This document shows, piece after piece, positions 1 to 10,335 of a DNA stretch of 32,757 nt; positions within the stretch are counted from its first letter, which is position 1; each line of letters begins with the position of its first letter. Source of the stretch: Actinomycetes bacterium (GTDB taxonomy: Bacteria; Actinomycetota; Actinomycetes; S36-B12; GCA-2699445). The position numbers and the translations under genes were made by a program. The notes under the pieces were generated by a model that saw nothing but the letters and a program-made list of their open reading frames with translations, had not been told where the DNA came from and searched no databases. The stretch covers positions 1 through 32,757 of the forward strand of contig JAHZKU010000048.1 of the NCBI GenBank assembly GCA_022600255.1, given 5' to 3'.

Positions 1-2
1 GC

Positions 3-98
3 ATTGGTACTCCAGAACAGGACGATGCTGAGGACGTCGCGGCACTACACCGCGCTGAAACGCGTATTGAGGTTGCGATGCGGCAGCAAGGTCTCTGA
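3..98 (+). CDS. C-terminal tail of a protein truncated by window start (possibly ATP synthase epsilon, tentative)
   Basis: Frame 3 reads IGTPEQDDAEDVAALHRAETRIEVAMRQQGL* to the TGA at 96-98. The charged helical tail resembles actinobacterial AtpC C-termini, and atpC lies upstream of pduO/murA in mycobacteria. Identity is inference only. Confidence 0.4.
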   Translation: MGTPEQDDAEDVAALHRAETRIEVAMRQQGL

Positions 99-153
99 CC
101 TTCCTGTCGCACCGAAACCGGCAAGTCCGCCGGTGCGATAGACATGCAGGCTG

Positions 154-734
154 GTGCTGTACGAGCATCATGTGTTGGAGGGCGCCGGCAACAGCGGGAA
201 ATGGTGGGATTGCGTCATCCTGTATCGAGCCGACCTGTGGCGGGTTCTCGACGATGGGATCGAGTTGTACGACGGGTCTCGCGGCCTGACTTGCGCTGCC
301 ATGAGCAACGCCAAACGGGTGAGGAGTTGCCTGTCTACGGCATTCATCCGATCTGCTTCTCCGGGGAAGAAAACCATCTCAACGTGATGAAGTCTGCGTC
401 CGATCACATGGTGGCCCGTCAGCAGTACCCGGATGCGCCGATTGTGTTCATGGGCGACTTCAATGCCCAAGATTTTGACCACTCCCAGTCGCTGCTGCGG
501 CATAGATCGCGAGACGCTTACGGTCGCAACTGGGTTACCTCGACGCGCTTCGTCGATACGTTCCCGGCCGCAAACGGTCGGTTCGCCGACGCGCACGTTG
601 GGGAATATCCGGGTGGACTACATCTACACCGAGAATCGGGGCGGAACCAAATTCCGGACCAACAGCGCCAGCATCGCCGCGATGCGCCGGGCGGCTCGGA
701 TCACTGGCCCATCATGGCTGACGTGACGCTGTAG
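154..734 (+). pseudogene. Endonuclease/exonuclease/phosphatase (EEP) family remnant with several frameshifts
   Basis: EEP motifs lie in alternating frames: GNSGKWWDCVILYRADLWRVLDDGIELYDGS (frame of 154), LPVYGIHPICFSGEENHLN..APIVFMGDFNA (frame of 144), NIRVDYIYTENRGGTKFRTNSASIA (frame of 433), then GGSDHWPIMADVTL (frame of 144). The usual N-terminal motif region is absent. Confidence 0.7.
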
Positions 735-836
735 CCGACTGTCCACCGGTCACCCCGCCGCCCGACAACTCCTGCGGCCAGCTAGCCCTGCCGCAGATAA
801 GGGTGCCTTGGCGGCATCGGCCGAGGAGTTGGACAG

Positions 837-1409
837 CTACTGCCGTTCGCCGCCCGGCACCCACAGCACGTCTCCTTCGGGGTTGGCAACCCGCGCCAAG
901 ATAAAGAGCAGATCCGAGAGTCGGTTCAGGTAGTGAGCTGGCTCAACGTTGGTAGTTTCCGGGTCAGCCGAGATCGCGGCCCAGGTTGCGCGTTCCGCCC
1001 GCCGTGCGATCGTGCGAGCTTGGTGCAACAGCGCACTTCCAGCGGTACCACCTGGGAGGATGAAGGACCTTAGCGGCGCGAGTTGCTCGTTATAGTGGTC
1101 GCAATCATCTTCAAGTCCCTTCACATACTCCGGTTGCACGCGCAGGGGTGGGTGCTCTGGGTTCGGTGCCACCGGCGTGCACAAGTCCGCGCCCACATCG
1201 AACAACTCATTCTGGATTCGACTGAGCGTCGCTGTGAGATCGCTCGGCAACGATCCAAGCGCCAGCGCGACCCCGATCGCAGAGTTCGTCTCGTCCACGT
1301 CAGCGTAGGCGTTGAGTCGGGGGTCATTCTTGCTAGTGCGCGAGAAATCGCCCAACGCCGTGGTGCCGTCGTCGCCAGTGCGCGTGTAGATGCGGGTTAG
1401 GTTGACCAT
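837..1409 (-). CDS. PduO-type ATP:cob(I)alamin adenosyltransferase
   Basis: MVNLTRIYTRTGDDGTTALGDFSRTSKNDPRLNAYADVDETNSAIG... is the characteristic N-terminus (TRTGD.G.T.L, D.LNS-like). Internal ATG at 1409 preferred over the ORF start at 1448. Confidence 0.93.
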   Translation of the reverse strand: MVNLTRIYTRTGDDGTTALGDFSRTSKNDPRLNAYADVDETNSAIGVALALGSLPSDLTATLSRIQNELFDVGADLCTPVAPNPEHPPLRVQPEYVKGLEDDCDHYNEQLAPLRSFILPGGTAGSALLHQARTIARRAERATWAAISADPETTNVEPAHYLNRLSDLLFILARVANPEGDVLWVPGGERQ

Positions 1410-1546
1410 GCTTTGAGTAAACCCCAGCGCTGAGCAGTCACCAAACACTGGGCCATGTCAGGGCGGATTCGATTCGGATTCATGCTGCTTGTCCGCAGCC
1501 GGACTCCTAGACTGGAGCCACCGACACAATCTCCCAGGGAGCACAC

Positions 1547-3031
1547 ATGCCAACAGAGGTGAAACGCGAGGTCGCGGCCGTTGACGGGCTCTGGCTGCAC
1601 ATGGACACTCCCGAGAACCTGATGGTCATTGAGGGCATCATGATGTTCGACGACGCTCTGGACGTGGAACGCGCCATCGATGTCTTACGGGTGCGACTGC
1701 CGGAACGCTACCCGGTCTTCAAGCAGAAGCCGGTGGCCAGTAGAAATCCAGTGGGGGGTGACTACTGGGTCTCGGATCCGGACTTCGACATTCACGATCA
1801 CATCGTTTTCGCAGACCTGGGTGCGGGCGGCGACGATGCTGATCTGCAAGAGTATGTCAGCGCACAGATGAGCAGGCCACTGGACAAGACACGACCGCTC
1901 TGGGAGGTCCACTTCATCTCGAACTATCTGAGAGGCACGGCGGTTCTCGCCAGATTCCATCACGCAATGGCCGATGGCACCGCCCTGGCCCGGGTGCTGC
2001 TCGAACTCACCGACGACAACCCAGACGATGACCTAGCCGAAGCTGAGAATCTGAAGGCACCCGGTGCGGTGAACGAAGGCCAGCGTCACAACCTGCTTGG
2101 GATCAGTCGCAGAGTAGACAGTCTCATCGGCGGCGAACCAGACGGAATGCGGCAACGCCTGCTTGGTCAGGTAGACAAGATCGATGAGGCGGCCGGGACG
2201 GCCAAGGATTCTTTGGCTCACAAGGCAATGAGTGGGGCGCACTCTGTGGAGAAACTGGCCAGTTTCGATACGGTGACCGACGTGTGGTCAGTCGCCAAAC
2301 TGGCACCAACGCTGGTCGACAAACTCTTTGTCACCAAGTTGCCCGCTAGTCCCGTTCGTGGAAAGGCTGGGGTTCGCAAAGCCGCGGTATGGAGTAAGGC
2401 CCTAGACCTCAACACGATCAAGGCTGTCAGCAAGGCCCACGGTGCGACGGTGAATGACGTCATGATCGCCGCGCTGGCGGGGGCAATCCGGGCTTACACG
2501 CTTGACCACGGTGGCGAACCCACGGACATGTCCACAATGGTCCCGGTCAATCTGCGACCGCTGGATCGGCCATTGCCAAGGGAGCTCGGGAACAAGTTTG
2601 CCTTGGTTGTCCTCAAGTTGCCGATCTCTGGTGAGAGCCCCGAAGAGCGTCTCGCCTTGACCAAGGCTGGCATGGACAAGATCAAAGGCAGCGCTGAGGC
2701 GATGGTGACGTTTGGGATTATTGAAGGCTTAGGGTCTTTCAATGCCGCGATGACGCAAAACCTGGTTGGATTCTTCTCCAGCAAGGGAATTGGCGTGACA
2801 ACCAACGTCATTGGCCCGATGCAGCCGCGGTATTTCGCGGGGACCCGGGTTCAGAGTGTGCTGGGGTGGGCTCCCAGTGCCGGTGACCAAACAATCAACG
2901 AGTGCATCTTCTCTTGTGACGGCAAGATTCGGGTCGGCTTCAAGGTTGACTACGACACCGTGCCCGATGCGCAACGGCTAGTGGATGCCTTTGATGACGA
3001 GCTGAAAGCGCTCGCGGCCAGCGCGATCTAG
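1547..3031 (+). CDS. Wax ester synthase/diacylglycerol acyltransferase (WS/DGAT family)
   Basis: 494 aa; HHAMADG active-site motif (HHxxxDG), N-terminal LWLHMDTPENLMVIEGIMMF, VPVNLRP and C-terminal TNVIGP. SD-like AGGGAG upstream of the ATG. Confidence 0.93.
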   Translation: MPTEVKREVAAVDGLWLHMDTPENLMVIEGIMMFDDALDVERAIDVLRVRLPERYPVFKQKPVASRNPVGGDYWVSDPDFDIHDHIVFADLGAGGDDADLQEYVSAQMSRPLDKTRPLWEVHFISNYLRGTAVLARFHHAMADGTALARVLLELTDDNPDDDLAEAENLKAPGAVNEGQRHNLLGISRRVDSLIGGEPDGMRQRLLGQVDKIDEAAGTAKDSLAHKAMSGAHSVEKLASFDTVTDVWSVAKLAPTLVDKLFVTKLPASPVRGKAGVRKAAVWSKALDLNTIKAVSKAHGATVNDVMIAALAGAIRAYTLDHGGEPTDMSTMVPVNLRPLDRPLPRELGNKFALVVLKLPISGESPEERLALTKAGMDKIKGSAEAMVTFGIIEGLGSFNAAMTQNLVGFFSSKGIGVTTNVIGPMQPRYFAGTRVQSVLGWAPSAGDQTINECIFSCDGKIRVGFKVDYDTVPDAQRLVDAFDDELKALAASAI

Positions 3032-3108
3032 TGGCTGCATGACTCGCAAGGACCCGCTGCTCTTGCGCCCCGCGGCACTCTTCGCAAGCGAACAGTTGAG
3101 GCTTGGAT

Positions 3109-4278
3109 TCAGGCGCTGGCGACCGGTACCAACGTGGCCGTTGGCTCGGGTGTGGTCGGCTTGGGGGTGCGGACCGGTAGCCGAATCTGCCCCGAACGAC
3201 CCGGGGCGATCGCCCATTGCGGCGCTTCAAATAGGAATCGTAGGTTGCTGGCCATCGCGACGCGGTAGAGAACCAGGGCCGCCGCAACCACTAGGGCGGG
3301 AGCGACGATCGGATATAGTGCCTGGGCTGCCCAGCCATCCAAAACGGTTGACCCGGATTCGGCTAGCCAGACCTTGGTCAGGAAGATCAATGGGAACTGC
3401 AGCACAAAAATCGGCAGCGTTCTCGCTCCGACGTAGTGGGCGAATCGACGAGGGTGCTCGTACCTGGCTATCAAACTGGCGGCCATGATTCCCGTGGCAA
3501 TCCACAGGAGACACAACAGGAAAAACTGATTCCCCCAGGTGTCTGGGTTGTTGAACCGGATCAAGCTGAGTAGCACCCCAGCCCCACCGAGCAACGCCAC
3601 GAGCGGCCAGCGAGCTGCGCGTCCAAGGTCCAGTAGTGCCTGTTTGTGGTAAGCGCCGATCAGGAAGAAGACCAGATTCAGCGCGATTGCGTGGAGCATC
3701 CCAGGGGAGTGGAAAGGCCCGATCACATTTTCGAAGAACGCCTGGGTTTCCGGTCGCAGGATGTTGGGGACGGCCGCTAGGCCCAGCACGAGCCACACCG
3801 GCACGTTTCGGGCGGCCTTGGCCACCACAAAGAAGACAACGAGGGCTAAGAGATACCAGTAACCGTCCGCAGGGAACAGCAGCCCAGTCAGCACTGTGCC
3901 AGGACTCATCGTCAATCCGGTCAGGGGGAGCGTGAGCAGCATGGTTCCCGCCAAGATCAATGACCAGAGCACGTAGAGGTACATGGTGCCCAGGGTGCGC
4001 TTGCGGCTTGTGCCCCACCCGCGGTTGATGGCACCGGCGGCCAGCATCCCCGAGACCAGGAAAAATGTGGGCATCCGGAAGGGCTCTAGCACGGTGATGA
4101 AGGCGTGCCAGAAACCAGTCACCTCACTACCGGTCACCTCTAGCATGCTCAGCACGAAGTGCATCTGAACCACAAGGATGACGCTGGTGGCTTTGATCAA
4201 GTCAATCCAGTCACTGCGATCAGTCGCTGCTTTCGGCGGGTAAGCAACCCCCGAATCGGTCTTCCGGGCCGCGCCCAT
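3109..4278 (-). CDS. Acyltransferase 3 family integral membrane protein
   Basis: Multi-TM protein; RSDWIDLIKATSVILVVQMHF and TFFLVSGMLAAGAINR resemble the acyltransferase-3 N-terminal region. ORF opens at 4458; internal ATG (MGAARKTDSG) at 4278 is a likelier start. Confidence 0.82.
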   Translation of the reverse strand: MGAARKTDSGVAYPPKAATDRSDWIDLIKATSVILVVQMHFVLSMLEVTGSEVTGFWHAFITVLEPFRMPTFFLVSGMLAAGAINRGWGTSRKRTLGTMYLYVLWSLILAGTMLLTLPLTGLTMSPGTVLTGLLFPADGYWYLLALVVFFVVAKAARNVPVWLVLGLAAVPNILRPETQAFFENVIGPFHSPGMLHAIALNLVFFLIGAYHKQALLDLGRAARWPLVALLGGAGVLLSLIRFNNPDTWGNQFFLLCLLWIATGIMAASLIARYEHPRRFAHYVGARTLPIFVLQFPLIFLTKVWLAESGSTVLDGWAAQALYPIVAPALVVAAALVLYRVAMASNLRFLFEAPQWAIAPGRSGQIRLPVRTPKPTTPEPTATLVPVASA

Positions 4279-4495
4279 CCGGGCGACTGCAACGGATTCA
4301 TCGTTGCTCGCCCACGTGGGACTGGATATTGACACGAGTAGTGAATTCCCCCTGAAGCGCAAGATCAAACCCCGCGATCCTATTGGGACAATGCAGGCGT
4401 AGGTGATTAATGCCACGAACTTCCCATGTTGCGTTTCCATCTCAATTCGAATGGGCAAATCAGACGCTATGCCCGCCTACACGAATCTGCCCGGA

Positions 4496-5800
4496 ATGGG
4501 TCGTACCATTCCAGAGGTGGAGGCTTTTCTAATTCGTGGAGGACACCCGCTGGTCGGCGAGGTGTCGGTAGCGGGCGCCAAAAACTCTGTGTTGAAGCTG
4601 ATGGCGGTCGCGCTGTTGGCAGAAGGCCGAACCACGATCACAGGCGTGCCCGATATCCTCGACGTTGCCATCATGGGCAAACTTGTGACCCGGTTAGGTT
4701 GCGAGGTGGCCTGGGACAAAGCGGCCCAGACGCTAACCATCGATGTCCCCGCTGAGTTAGAGCAGCGCGCCGACTATGACTTGGTGCGGCAGATGCGGGC
4801 GTCAATCTCGGTGCTGGGTCCCCTGATCGCCCGTTTGGGTGTGGCTGACATTGCGCTGCCCGGGGGAGACGCAATCGGATCCCGTGGCCTGGATATGCAC
4901 ATGGCTGGTCTCGAGCGGATGGGCGCCAAAGTCACCAGCGAACATGGGTATCTGCTGGCGAGTGCCCCGGAGCGGTTGTCCGGGGCAACGATCTGGCTGG
5001 ACTTCCCTAGTGTGGGAGCCACCGAAACGCTCATGATGGCCGCCGTGATGGCGCAAGGCATCACGGTCATCGACAACGCCGCTCGGGAACCCGAGATCGT
5101 CGACATCACGGAGATGCTGGTCAAGATGGGTGCCCAGATCGATGGCGTAGGCACCTCCACCCTGACGATTGAGGGTGTCGATCAACTGCATCCGACAACG
5201 CACGACACTGTCCCTGACCGCATCGTGGCGGGTACTTGGGCTGTTGGCGCTGCAATGACGCAAGGTGATGTCACGGTCAAACACGCCCGGATGAACCATC
5301 TGGCCATCGCCTTGGACAAACTCACCGAGGCCGGGGCGAGTGTGTCTGAAGTTGATGATGGCTTCCGAGTTGTCATGGATGAGCGGCCGAAGTCCGTGGA
5401 CATCGTCACGCTCCCATACCCAGGATTCGCCACTGATCTACAACCGCAATTTATCGCGATGAATGCGGTAGCTGATGGTTTGTCCATGGTTACCGAGAAT
5501 CTGTTCGAGGCGCGCTTCAAGTTTGTCAATGAGTTGATCCGGTTAGGCGCCGATATTCGCACAGAGGGTCATCACGCCGTCATTACGGGCCGACCCACGT
5601 TGTCTGGGGCGCCAGTGGAGGCCCACGACATTCGCGCGGGTGCCAGCCTCGTCTTGGCTGGCCTGGTTGCGCAGGGGGACACGGTTGTCAGCAAGGTGCA
5701 CCATATCGATCGGGGTTATTCCGGCTTCGTATCCGACCTCACCGGTCTCGGTGCGCAGATTGAACGTCTTGCGCCGGCGGAGATGCCCGCCCAGCGTTAG
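4496..5800 (+). CDS. murA: UDP-N-acetylglucosamine 1-carboxyvinyltransferase
   Basis: [71 protein letters not shown] and [17 protein letters not shown] are MurA signatures. ORF opens at 4403; start taken as ATG 4496 (4469 also possible). Confidence 0.96.
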   Translation: MGRTIPEVEAFLIRGGHPLVGEVSVAGAKNSVLKLMAVALLAEGRTTITGVPDILDVAIMGKLVTRLGCEVAWDKAAQTLTIDVPAELEQRADYDLVRQMRASISVLGPLIARLGVADIALPGGDAIGSRGLDMHMAGLERMGAKVTSEHGYLLASAPERLSGATIWLDFPSVGATETLMMAAVMAQGITVIDNAAREPEIVDITEMLVKMGAQIDGVGTSTLTIEGVDQLHPTTHDTVPDRIVAGTWAVGAAMTQGDVTVKHARMNHLAIALDKLTEAGASVSEVDDGFRVVMDERPKSVDIVTLPYPGFATDLQPQFIAMNAVADGLSMVTENLFEARFKFVNELIRLGADIRTEGHHAVITGRPTLSGAPVEAHDIRAGASLVLAGLVAQGDTVVSKVHHIDRGYSGFVSDLTGLGAQIERLAPAEMPAQR

Positions 5801-6171
5801 TCGACGTGTTGATCGAACAGGATGGTATTGCCATCCGGGTCGGTGATCATGAAACTGGCCGGGCCACTCGGGGTTTCCTGCGTGGTATCGGCCGTAACGG
5901 GCAAGCCAGCTTGGGTCGCATCTTCCCGCAACTGCCGCACGTCGGTGAAGTCAGCGGCTGCTTCGCCGGCTCCTTGCCAACCCGGGTTGAAGGTGAGGAT
6001 GTTCTGCTCGAACATGCCATGGAATAGGCCAATCACGGTGGTGCCGTTCAGCAAGATGGTCCAAGTCTGCCCATCACCGCCAACCATGGCGAAGCCAAGC
6101 TTGCCATAGAACTCCCGAGAGGCGGCCATGTCTTGGACCACCAGACTGACGGAGAACGCACCTAGTTGCAT
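5797..6171 (-). CDS. VOC superfamily (glyoxalase/bleomycin-resistance-like) protein
   Basis: 124 aa; [35 protein letters not shown] ... [16 protein letters not shown] is a typical VOC pattern. The 3' end overlaps the murA stop by 4 nt (convergent). Confidence 0.88.
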   Translation of the reverse strand: MQLGAFSVSLVVQDMAASREFYGKLGFAMVGGDGQTWTILLNGTTVIGLFHGMFEQNILTFNPGWQGAGEAAADFTDVRQLREDATQAGLPVTADTTQETPSGPASFMITDPDGNTILFDQHVD

Positions 6172-6201
6172 AGGCCAAACCTACAACGCGCTATTCTGCA
6201 A

Positions 6202-6320
6202 GGGCACTCGGGGAGTCTGGGCCACACCGGACTGAGAAGGCGATCGACCAGCGTCTGGTCGTAGACGGTTTCGCCGACCCGTCACCTGATCTGGATCATG
6301 CCAGCGGAGGAATCGTGTCC
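6202..6320 (+). promoter_or_regulatory. TPP riboswitch (THI element)
   Basis: Consensus elements in order: CACTCGGGGAGTC (6206-6218), CGGACTGAGAAGG (6228-6240), GACCCGTCACCTGATCTGGATCATGCCAGCGGAGG (6276-6310). It lies directly before a thiamine-type ABC operon. Confidence 0.94.
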
Positions 6321-7442
6321 CCTTATCGACGCAAACTGTCCAATTTCGTAGCGACCCCCGACGCTAGGCTCGGTCTGTTGGCAAGAGCCCTAGGTGTGTT
6401 GTGTGCTGCTGGCCTGGTGTTGACCGCGTGTGCGGCCACGCCGGATGCTGACGAGTCGCCGGCGGCGCTGACCTCCGGTGACACGGTCCGACTGCTGACG
6501 TATGACTCCTACGCCATTTCTGAGAAGACCCTGGCGGACTTCACCAAGGAAACTGGCCAAGAAGTGGAGATCGTTAAAGCGGGCGATGCGGGCGCGATGG
6601 TGAATCGAGCCTTGCTGTCTGTGGATAATCCGGAGGGTGACGTGCTCTTTGGGATTGACAACAACCTCAGTTCACGTGGCATCGATGGTGACCTGTTCGT
6701 GGAGTACCAGGCGGCCGGGATCGAAGAGGTCCCGGCCGATCTCCGCGAAGCTACAGACGACCGCCTCACCCCCATCGACACCGGGGATGTGTGTATCAAC
6801 ACCGATACGGCCTACTTCGACAAGAACGACTTGGCGCCGCCGCAGACGTTGCAGGATCTAACCAAGTCGGAGTACCGAGATTTGCTCGTGGTGCAAAACC
6901 CAGGGTCTTCCACACCCGGACTCGCGTTCTTGCTGGCCACGGTGGCTGAGTTCGGCCCAGACGGGTTCGCTAGTTACTGGGAAAGCCTGCGGGACAACGG
7001 CGTGCGGGTGGAGGAGAGTTGGAGTTCGGCCTACGAACAACAGTTCTCCGGTAGTTCAGGGGGTGGCAACCGGCCCATTGTGGTTTCGTACGCATCCTCG
7101 CCAGCGGCCGAGGTGATTTTCGCCGCGGAAGCCCCGAAGTCGGCCCCCACCGCGGCGTCCTTGGACACCTGCTACCGGCAGATTGAGTATGCGGGCGTAC
7201 TCGCGAACAGCCCAAATGAAACCGGGGCCCGGCAGTTTGTAGATTTCATGCTGACGAACACGTATCAGGAAGACATCCCTGGGAATAACTTCGTCTATCC
7301 GGTCCTGCCCGGCGCAACGCTGCCGCCAGAATTCGACGAGTACGCTCCGCAGCCCAGCGACCCGATGTCGTTGCCGGCACCGGAAGTGGCCCTGAATCGG
7401 GAGACCTGGGTATCGGAATGGTCCAGTGTGATGCAGGGCTGA
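6315..7442 (+). CDS. thiB: Thiamine ABC transporter substrate-binding lipoprotein (ThiB-like)
   Basis: GTG start right after the riboswitch; lipobox-like LVLTACAA; VRLLTYDSYAISEKTLADFTKETGQEVEIVKAGDAGAMVNRALLS, DVLFGIDN and DTGDVCINTDTAYF match ThiB. Confidence 0.92.
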   Translation: MSPYRRKLSNFVATPDARLGLLARALGVLCAAGLVLTACAATPDADESPAALTSGDTVRLLTYDSYAISEKTLADFTKETGQEVEIVKAGDAGAMVNRALLSVDNPEGDVLFGIDNNLSSRGIDGDLFVEYQAAGIEEVPADLREATDDRLTPIDTGDVCINTDTAYFDKNDLAPPQTLQDLTKSEYRDLLVVQNPGSSTPGLAFLLATVAEFGPDGFASYWESLRDNGVRVEESWSSAYEQQFSGSSGGGNRPIVVSYASSPAAEVIFAAEAPKSAPTAASLDTCYRQIEYAGVLANSPNETGARQFVDFMLTNTYQEDIPGNNFVYPVLPGATLPPEFDEYAPQPSDPMSLPAPEVALNRETWVSEWSSVMQG

Positions 7443-7443
7443 C

Positions 7444-9081
7444 ATGATTGTGCACCGCAAGCAGTGGCCGCGCGCTGCGCTGTGGTTGATACCGGCGGTC
7501 TTCTTTTCGGTCTTCTTCGTCTATCCGACGGCTCACCTGATCGTGGTGGCCTTGCAGGGTGAGAGTGGTTGGCAGCTTGGCGCGTTCTGGGCCGCCCTGA
7601 CGGACGCCGGCATGCTCTCGGTGGCTTGGTTCACCATATGGCAAGCGGCCGTCTCGACGTTGCTGACGCTCCTAGTGGCCCTGCCCGGGGCGTGGGTGCT
7701 GGCAAAGTACCAGTTCCGAGGACGTGGGCTCGTGGAGGCCTTGTCGGTGGTGGCGTTTGTGATGCCATCAGTTGTGGTCGCGACTGCAGTGAGTGTGACG
7801 TTGGCTCCCGATGGTCCGTTGGGTTGGCTACTCCCAGAAGATGCGAATCGAGGGCTGGGCGCGATCTTTTTTGCCCACATCTACTTCAATGTGGCCGTGG
7901 TGCTGCGGGTGGTAAGCACCTATTGGCGACAGTTGGATCCGCAACAGGAGCAGGCGGCGGCCACGTTGGGGGCCAATCCTTTGCAGGTGTTTACATCGGT
8001 AACGCTGCGACGACTTTGGCCCGCGATTCTGGCATCCGGCGCGATTGTCTACCTCTTTACCTTCACCTCGTTTGGCATCATTCTGTTGCTCGGGAAGTAT
8101 TCCCAGGCAACGATTGAGGTGGAGATTCAGCGACAGGTCCTGTTTCTGTTTGATCTCCCGGTTGCGGCCGCCCTTTCCGTGGTGCAGATTGTGTTTGTTG
8201 TACTGCTCTTGTGGTGGCAGGCCCGCCTCAGTGACCGGTTAACCAGCCAACAGGACTTGGCGGTCACCGATTCCTTGCCCCGCCCCACGACGGGGCGCAG
8301 TCGCATCGTGGTCGCGGCATTCCTTCTTGGCGCTACGGCGCTGTTTGCAGGTCCGGTGCTGTTGGTCATTCAGCGCGCGTTCACGACTGGCAGCAACTAC
8401 GGACTACAAAACTTCGCAGCCCTGAACGAGAGTCGGCGCGGTTCCACGTTGTTCGTCTCCCCGGTCATCGCAGTCGGAAACTCACTGATGTTTGCGCTGA
8501 TGGCCACCATTCTGGCTGTTTTGATCGGCGGCATGGTGGCTTGGAGCTTGTCGACTCGCCCCGGGTCTGCTCGAGAGAGCCTGTGGCTGTTGCCCTTGGG
8601 GGTGTCGGCGGTGACCCTGGGTTTCGGCATGCTGATCTCCTTCGATTCTGCTCCCCTGAATCTGCGGGGAACCCCATTCTTGGTCCCGATCGCACAAGCG
8701 CTGGTTGCGATTCCTTTCGTCATCCGGGCGCTTCTGCCCGTCCTACGTTCCATCCGGGGCGAGTTGCGCGAGGCCGCTGCGACACTGGGGGCGACGCCTT
8801 GGCAGATCGTTCGGTTCGTCGACTGGCCTATTGCGTCCCGCGCTCTGTGGGTCGCCGTAGGATTCTCGTTCGCGATCTCGCTGGGCGAGTTTGGTGCCAC
8901 CCTGTTTGTGGCACCCACCAACAACCCAACGGTTCCGATCGCCATCTACCGGTTTCTGGGAACGCCGGGAGAGACCAACCAAGGCCAGGCGATGGCGCTG
9001 GCCAGCATTTTGATCGTCATGACGGCCGCCGTGGTGCTGGTGACGAATCGTTTTCGAACTCCAGGGGGCCGCTATGTCTGA
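7444..9081 (+). CDS. thiP: Thiamine ABC transporter permease (ThiP-like)
   Basis: 545 aa, many TM segments, two permease halves each with an EAA-type loop (EQAAATLGANPLQVFTSVTLRRLWPAI; REAAATLGATPWQIVRFVDWPIASRAL). Confidence 0.92.
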   Translation: MIVHRKQWPRAALWLIPAVFFSVFFVYPTAHLIVVALQGESGWQLGAFWAALTDAGMLSVAWFTIWQAAVSTLLTLLVALPGAWVLAKYQFRGRGLVEALSVVAFVMPSVVVATAVSVTLAPDGPLGWLLPEDANRGLGAIFFAHIYFNVAVVLRVVSTYWRQLDPQQEQAAATLGANPLQVFTSVTLRRLWPAILASGAIVYLFTFTSFGIILLLGKYSQATIEVEIQRQVLFLFDLPVAAALSVVQIVFVVLLLWWQARLSDRLTSQQDLAVTDSLPRPTTGRSRIVVAAFLLGATALFAGPVLLVIQRAFTTGSNYGLQNFAALNESRRGSTLFVSPVIAVGNSLMFALMATILAVLIGGMVAWSLSTRPGSARESLWLLPLGVSAVTLGFGMLISFDSAPLNLRGTPFLVPIAQALVAIPFVIRALLPVLRSIRGELREAAATLGATPWQIVRFVDWPIASRALWVAVGFSFAISLGEFGATLFVAPTNNPTVPIAIYRFLGTPGETNQGQAMALASILIVMTAAVVLVTNRFRTPGGRYV

Positions 9082-10111
9082 AGTGCGGCTATCGGGTCTC
9101 TCCGTCGCCTATGGCTCGAAAACGGCTGTGGCAGATGTCAGCCTCCAACTGGCTACCGGCACAGCGCTCGCGCTGCTGGGCCCGAGCGGCAGTGGGAAGT
9201 CCAGCCTGTTGCGCGCCGTTGCCGGTCTGGTACCGGCAAGTGCCGGCTCGGTATGGCTAGGGGGTAAGGATCAAGCGGACGTCCCTACCCATCGTCGACA
9301 TGTGGGACTGATGTTCCAGGGCCACGCTCTGTTCCCCCACCTGAACGTGGCCGAGAACGTGGCCTTCGGGCTGCGTATGGGGAAGACGCCAAGGCCGGAG
9401 CGCACCCGTCTTGTTGATCGAATGCTCGCGCTAGTCGGCTTGGCCGATCGGGCGGGGGCTGCGGTTTCGGATCTGTCTGGTGGGGAACAACAGCGGGTGG
9501 CCCTGGCCCGAACGCTCGCTCCCCGACCGCAGGTGGTGTTGCTGGATGAGCCGTTGGGATCACTCGACCGCGCCCTTCGGGTAGAACTGCTGAGCACAAT
9601 GAAACGGGCTTTCCAAGAGACGGGGGCCACCGTCATCCTGGTGACTCACGACCAGTCAGAGGCCTTCGCGCTCGGTGGCCAGATCGGAATTATGCGTGCT
9701 GGGGAGTTGGTCCAAATGGGTGGGCAGGCCGACATATGGGCGCAGCCTGGCGACGCTTGGGTAGCGCAGTTTCTAGGTCAGCACAACGTGCTGGCCAGGC
9801 AGTCGCTACCAGCCGGCCTGCTTGATCATGGGCGCGCCGGTCATGAGTTGGGTGATTATGTCGTGCTGCGGCCTGAGAAGCTTAGGCTGGAACGAATGGA
9901 GTCCGAAGCGGTGCGATCGGATCAAGACTGGCGGTTGCCAGGAAGGGTCATTGCCACCGAGTTCCGGGCAGGCGTGACCAGCGTGCACGTCGCAGTTCAG
10001 GACGCCCAGATCAGTACCCCAATAGCGGTCTTCGTCTTGGTTGATCCCCCCGGTGCTGGCGAGCGGGTCAGCGTGGTTGTCCCGACCAACGCGATCGTCG
10101 GACTAGGCTAG
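9074..10111 (+). CDS. thiQ: Thiamine ABC transporter ATP-binding protein (ThiQ-like)
   Basis: Walker A GPSGSGKSS, signature LSGGEQQRVALARTLA, Walker B VVLLDEPLGSLD, H-loop VILVTHDQSEAFAL. Overlaps the permease ORF by 8 nt. Confidence 0.94.
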   Translation: MSEVRLSGLSVAYGSKTAVADVSLQLATGTALALLGPSGSGKSSLLRAVAGLVPASAGSVWLGGKDQADVPTHRRHVGLMFQGHALFPHLNVAENVAFGLRMGKTPRPERTRLVDRMLALVGLADRAGAAVSDLSGGEQQRVALARTLAPRPQVVLLDEPLGSLDRALRVELLSTMKRAFQETGATVILVTHDQSEAFALGGQIGIMRAGELVQMGGQADIWAQPGDAWVAQFLGQHNVLARQSLPAGLLDHGRAGHELGDYVVLRPEKLRLERMESEAVRSDQDWRLPGRVIATEFRAGVTSVHVAVQDAQISTPIAVFVLVDPPGAGERVSVVVPTNAIVGLG

Positions 10112-10335
10112 CTAGGCGTACCGAAACGACCGGACTAACGTCAGGACGTGGGACTGGCTGTTGGGCACAGGGGTCTGCGCAATATCATGAGGAATACGCC
10201 GAGTCCACCTAGTCTCCTGTGCCACAGATCGCATTGGTCATCGGGCGGGGACAAGCGCGCACGCCGGCGGCCGACGAAGCATCGTTTGACCGTGTGTGGT
10301 CGAGGTGAATATCCGTAGTGGAAACAGGGAGAACA

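Noticed and set aside
4774-5562. Long antisense ORFs opposite murA, thiP, ecm and others (e.g. 4802-5299 -, 8397-8945 -, 13880-14665 -)
   Set aside because: They lie antisense to genes with clear family motifs, which is expected in high-GC DNA; their translations show no recognisable domains.
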